From Acidobacteriota bacterium (GTDB taxonomy: Bacteria; Acidobacteriota; Thermoanaerobaculia; Multivoradales; JAHEKO01), in NCBI GenBank assembly GCA_006227875.1, contig SBFI01000048.1:1-8085 (forward strand): DNA of 8,085 bases, given 5' to 3'. The notes beneath the pieces were generated by a model. The model was not told the DNA's origin. It did not search any database and saw nothing but the letters and a program-made list of their open reading frames with translations. Below are positions 4,830 to 8,085 of this stretch, one piece after another (within the stretch, counting starts at the first letter, position 1; the number at the start of each line of letters is the position of its first letter). The translations under genes were made by a program, and so were the position numbers.

Positions 4830-6854
4830 TTGGAGCGCAAGCAAGCACAGGAGCGGGTCGAGGAGTTGCGCCGGCAGATCCGGCATCACGACCATCTCTA
4901 CTATGTCGAGGACTCGCCGGAGGTCTCCGACGAGGCCTACGATCGGCTCTTTCGAGAGCTGAAGCGGCTGGAAGAGCGCTTCCCGGATCTTCTTACCCCC
5001 GATTCGCCCACCCAGCGGGTCGGTGGTGAGCCGCTCGACTCCTTTTCCACCATCGAGCATGCGGCGCCCATGCTCAGCCTCGATTCCGATCCCTCACCGG
5101 AGGCCGTCGAGCGCTTCGACGAGCGGGTGCGAAAGGCCCTGGGTCCGGAGGCCGAGGTCGAGTACGTGCTCGAGCCCAAGCTCGACGGTGCCTCGGTCGA
5201 GCTCGTCTATGAAGATGGCCTGCTGACCAGCGCCGCCACCCGCGGCGATGGTCTCCGCGGCGAGGGCATCATCGCCAACGTCAAGACCATCGCCGCGGTG
5301 CCGCTCCGGCTGCGGGAAGACGAGCGGCCGGTGCCACCCGTTCTGTCGCTGCGGGGCGAGGTCATCATGCAGCAGTCGGCCTTCGAGAAGCTCAACGAGC
5401 GGCTGATGGAAGAGGGTAGGGAGCCCTTTGCCAACCCGCGCAATGCCGCCGCCGGCGCTCTGCGCCAGCTCGATCCGCAGATCACCGCCTCGCGACCGCT
5501 CGACATCTACCTCTACGACATTCTGGCCGCGGAGGGCTTCGAGGCCGACAGCCAATGGGAGGTCCTAGAAGCGCTTCGTGATTGGGGCCTACGGGTCAAC
5601 GACCTGCCACGGCTGGTCGACAGCGTGGAGCAGATCCTCGAGTATCACAGCGATCTGGTGGCCCGGCGGGACGACATCGGCTACGAGATCGACGGGGCGG
5701 TTATCAAGCTGAACGACCTGGCGGCGCGGGAGCGGATGGGCTCCACCTCCCACCATCCGCGCTGGGCCTTCGCCTTCAAATTCGAGCCCCGCAAGGAAGT
5801 CACCCGGGTGGCAAAGATCCTCGCCAGCGTCGGGCGCACCGGGGTGGTCACCCCGGTGGCCATGCTGCGCCCGGTCGAGATCGGCGGGGTCACGGTGAGC
5901 CGGGCCACGCTCCACAACCGAGAGGAGGTGGCGCGCAAGGACATCCGCGAGGGCGACACGGTGCGGGTCGAGCGCGCCGGCGACGTCATCCCACAGGTGG
6001 TGGAGCGCCTGCCCCAGCCCGGTCGTAAGCGGGGACCCGAGTTCCGCATGCCCGAATCCTGTCCTTCCTGCGGTACCAAGCTGATCGAGCGCGGACCCTT
6101 CACCGTCTGTCCCAACAGCTTCGACTGTCCGGCGCAGCTGGCCGGCCGGTTGATCCATCTCGGCTCGCGCAATGCCCTCGACATCGAGGGGCTGGGTGAG
6201 GAGACGGCCAGGCTGTTGGTGGGCGAGAAGCTGGTGGAGCATCTGCCCGATCTCTTCGATCTCGAGCCGGAGCAGCTGGTGGATCTCGAAGGGTTTGCCC
6301 AGAAGTCGGCCGAGAACCTGGTGGCAGGCATCGACAAGGCGTCGCATGCCGAGCTTCACCGCTTCCTTTTTGGTCTCGGCATCCCCGAGGTGGGGGCGAC
6401 GGTGGCCAAGAGCATCGCCCGCCATTTCCGCTCGGTCGAAGCGCTGCGCCGGGCGAGCGAGGAAGAGCTGCAGGAGGTCGACGGCGTTGGACCCAAGATG
6501 GCGGAGCAGATCGTGGGCTTCTTCCAGGAGCCCCGCAACCAGAAGATCCTGGACCAGCTGCTCGAGGGCCGGGTCGAGATCATCGAGCCGGACGAAGAGA
6601 TCGAGGCGGGCAGCCTGGAGGGGCTCAAGTTCGTGCTCACCGGGGGGCTCGAGCGGTTCAGCCGTGGGGAGGCCAAGGAGCTGCTGGAATCGCTGGGGGC
6701 CAAGGTCACCTCCGCGGTGAGCGCTAAGACCGACTATGTCGTGGCCGGCTCCGACCCCGGCTCGAAGTACGACAAGGCCCGGAAGCTGGGCGTTACGACC
6801 CTGGACGAGCAGGGTCTTCTCGGGCTTCTCGCCGACAAAGGGGTAGATGTCTGA
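4830..6854 (+). CDS. ligA: NAD+-dependent DNA ligase LigA
   Basis: A full-length 674-residue bacterial replicative/repair ligase, close to the 671 of E. coli LigA. It seals 3'-OH/5'-phosphate nicks using NAD+. Domains in order: the Ia NMN-binding domain (about 1-68, with HLYYV and DSPTQRVGG); adenylation domain with K117 in EPKLDG (the AMP-accepting lysine), LRGEV (174-178), EIDGAVIK (286-293) and WAFAFKF (312-318); OB fold (about 320-400); a four-Cys zinc finger (C411, C414, C427, C433); helix-hairpin-helix repeats, e.g. DIEGLGEETA, LEGFAQKSA, GLGIPEVGATVA and VDGVGPKMA (about 445-565); and a C-terminal BRCT domain (about 595-674, LKFVLTGGLERFSR). All expected catalytic residues are present. 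The TTG start is set by the preceding Shine-Dalgarno and an in-frame TGA at 4824. The stop TGA (6852-6854) overlaps the polX ATG by one base, so ligation and gap-filling functions are co-expressed. Confidence 0.98.
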   Translation: MERKQAQERVEELRRQIRHHDHLYYVEDSPEVSDEAYDRLFRELKRLEERFPDLLTPDSPTQRVGGEPLDSFSTIEHAAPMLSLDSDPSPEAVERFDERVRKALGPEAEVEYVLEPKLDGASVELVYEDGLLTSAATRGDGLRGEGIIANVKTIAAVPLRLREDERPVPPVLSLRGEVIMQQSAFEKLNERLMEEGREPFANPRNAAAGALRQLDPQITASRPLDIYLYDILAAEGFEADSQWEVLEALRDWGLRVNDLPRLVDSVEQILEYHSDLVARRDDIGYEIDGAVIKLNDLAARERMGSTSHHPRWAFAFKFEPRKEVTRVAKILASVGRTGVVTPVAMLRPVEIGGVTVSRATLHNREEVARKDIREGDTVRVERAGDVIPQVVERLPQPGRKRGPEFRMPESCPSCGTKLIERGPFTVCPNSFDCPAQLAGRLIHLGSRNALDIEGLGEETARLLVGEKLVEHLPDLFDLEPEQLVDLEGFAQKSAENLVAGIDKASHAELHRFLFGLGIPEVGATVAKSIARHFRSVEALRRASEEELQEVDGVGPKMAEQIVGFFQEPRNQKILDQLLEGRVEIIEPDEEIEAGSLEGLKFVLTGGLERFSRGEAKELLESLGAKVTSAVSAKTDYVVAGSDPGSKYDKARKLGVTTLDEQGLLGLLADKGVDV

Positions 6855-8085
6855 TGGAAAACCTCGAGATCTCTCGTGTTCTCTCACAGATGGCCGACCT
6901 GCTCGAGATCCAGGACGCCAACCCCTTTCGGGTTCGCGCCTACCGCAATGCGGCTCGCTTTGTGGACAGCTACGCCACCCCGATGCGCAAGCTGGTCGCC
7001 GACGAGGCCGACCTGACCGAACTGCCCGGGATCGGCAAGGACATGTCGAGCCACATCATCGAGCTGGTGGGGACCGGCAAGCTGGAGGCGCTGGAGGAGC
7101 TGACCGCCAAGATACCCGGCACCCTCATCGATGTTATGGAGCTCCCCGGTGTCGGCCCCAAGAAGGCCAAGAAACTGTGGAAGGAGCTCGAGGTCGAGAC
7201 CGTCGACGAGCTCGAGGAGGCCGCCAGCGAGGGCCGCGTGGCCGAGCTTGCCGGTTTTGGAGCCAAGAGCCAGCAGAAAATCCTCGCCGGGATCGAGCAG
7301 TTTCGCCTTCACCGCAGCCGTTTCAAGATCTCCGAGGCCGACCAACTCGTCGTTCCCTTGCTGGAGTACCTCGAGGATCTGGCCGAAGTCCAGCGGCTGG
7401 AGGTGGCGGGGAGCTACCGGCGCCGCCGGGAGACGGTGGGCGACATCGATCTGCTGGCCATCGCCAAGCGGCCGGCGCCCGTGATGGAGAAGTTCACCAC
7501 CTATCCCAAGGTCGCGAGGGTGGAGATGGCGGGCGACACCCGCGGGCGGATTGCGCTGCAGTCGGGTCTCGAGGTCGATCTGCGTATCCTGCCGCGCAAG
7601 AGCTACGGCGCGGCGATGGTCTACTTCACCGGCTCCAAGGAGCACAACATCAAGCTCCGCAAGCGGGCGATCGAGCGGGGAATGCGTCTCTCGGAGTACG
7701 GGGTCTTTCGTGAGGAAAACGCGGAAGAGGACAGCGAAGAAGAGTCCGAACGTGATCCCTGGGCCGGCGAGATGATCGCCGGTAAGGAGGAGAAGCAGGT
7801 CTACAAGGTTCTGGATCTGCCGTGGATCGCGCCCGAGCTGAGAGAGGATCGCGGCGAGGTGGAGGCCGCGGCGGCCGGCGAGCTACCCGAGCTCATCCAG
7901 CTCGAGGACATGCGGGGTGATCTCCAGATGCACTCGACCTGGTCGGACGGCAAGGACTCGATCGAGGAGATGCTCGAGGGCTGTGTGGCGAAGGGCTACG
8001 AGTACTTTGCCATGACCGATCACAGCAAGGCCCTGGCGATGACCGGTGGGCTCGACGCCAAACGGCTCCGCAAGCAGTGGAAGGA
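6854..8085 (+). CDS. polX: DNA polymerase/3'-5' exonuclease PolX (3' end truncated by window)
   Basis: The first 410 codons of an X-family DNA polymerase with a PHP domain; bacterial PolX proteins are usually about 570-580 residues, so roughly 160 are missing at the right edge. It fills short gaps in base-excision or break repair. Order: 8-kDa DNA-binding domain (1-85, with NPFRVRAYRNAARF and hairpin LPGIGKD at 57-63); second and third hairpins (LPGVGPKKA 97-105, LAGFGAKSQ 132-140); palm with GSYRRRRETVGDIDLL (186-201), where D197 and D199 plus D242 (EVDLRIL) are the metal-binding Asp triad; TGSKEHNIKLRKRA (259-272); thumb; LPWIAPELRE (322-331); and the PHP domain starting at about 354 (GDLQMHSTWSDG, then MTDHS at 387-391). 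An acidic, Glu-rich insertion lies at about 287-300. The ATG shares one base with the ligA stop (TGATG), and an upstream AAAGGGG (from 6838) may act as ribosome binding site. The start is therefore firm; the gene runs off the end without a stop. Confidence 0.95.
   Translation, partial: MENLEISRVLSQMADLLEIQDANPFRVRAYRNAARFVDSYATPMRKLVADEADLTELPGIGKDMSSHIIELVGTGKLEALEELTAKIPGTLIDVMELPGVGPKKAKKLWKELEVETVDELEEAASEGRVAELAGFGAKSQQKILAGIEQFRLHRSRFKISEADQLVVPLLEYLEDLAEVQRLEVAGSYRRRRETVGDIDLLAIAKRPAPVMEKFTTYPKVARVEMAGDTRGRIALQSGLEVDLRILPRKSYGAAMVYFTGSKEHNIKLRKRAIERGMRLSEYGVFREENAEEDSEEESERDPWAGEMIAGKEEKQVYKVLDLPWIAPELREDRGEVEAAAAGELPELIQLEDMRGDLQMHSTWSDGKDSIEEMLEGCVAKGYEYFAMTDHSKALAMTGGLDAKRLRKQWK

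Noticed and set aside
5589..6887. Long open frame on the minus strand (432 codons) opposite ligA
   Set aside because: It is entirely antisense to a complete, motif-verified ligA. Its composition (Leu/Asp/Gly/His-rich) is typical of a GC-rich shadow frame and it matches no family.
6847..7713. Plus-strand open frame of 288 codons within the ligA end and polX
   Set aside because: It is out of frame with polX, whose catalytic motifs are clear in the frame beginning at 6854; the Arg/Gly-rich translation is a shadow.
7919..7954. Gln in place of the first PHP-domain His (DLQMHSTWSDG) as a sign of a dead nuclease
   Set aside because: From memory, several bacterial PolX proteins carry Gln at this place, so it is a family variant rather than an oddity; the rest of the PHP domain lies outside the window.

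Overview
The window is high-GC bacterial DNA. It holds five complete protein genes, one gene cut off at the right edge, and a gene-free, palindrome-rich left end. A membrane-anchored peptidoglycan amidase fits a walled bacterium, but nothing here fixes the phylum. The genes use ordinary high-GC codons throughout, with ATG or TTG/GTG starts. I see no IS element, integrase, tRNA, rRNA or CRISPR array.

Layout: (1) Bases 1-336 carry no convincing gene but several inverted repeats, including a 13-bp stem. (2) Bases 337-2489 form a minus-strand operon. An M24 (Xaa-Pro peptidase-type) metallopeptidase is followed after 11 bases by a protein that looks like a squalene/phytoene synthase (HpnC-like) whose Asp-rich catalytic motifs have been lost. 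(3) Bases 2490-2615 are a short divergent promoter region. (4) Bases 2616-4697 form a plus-strand operon: a single-pass membrane N-acetylmuramoyl-L-alanine amidase, then, with essentially no gap, an actin-like ATPase that resembles MamK, the magnetosome cytoskeletal protein. (5) Bases 4698-4829 contain a bipartite hairpin (probable terminator), a good -10 box and a strong Shine-Dalgarno. (6) Bases 4830-8085 form a DNA-repair operon: NAD+-dependent DNA ligase ligA (TTG start), overlapping by one base with polX, an X-family polymerase/PHP-domain protein truncated by the window end.

How they fit together: LigA and PolX are a natural gap-filling and nick-sealing pair. The most unusual module is the amidase/MamK-like pair. 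A filament-forming actin is translationally coupled to a wall hydrolase that has a basic cytoplasmic tail, in a place with no other magnetosome gene visible. This suggests, as inference only, a cytoskeleton-guided peptidoglycan-remodelling system. The second oddity is the degenerate prenyl-synthase-like protein, a candidate pseudoenzyme kept in an operon with a peptidase.
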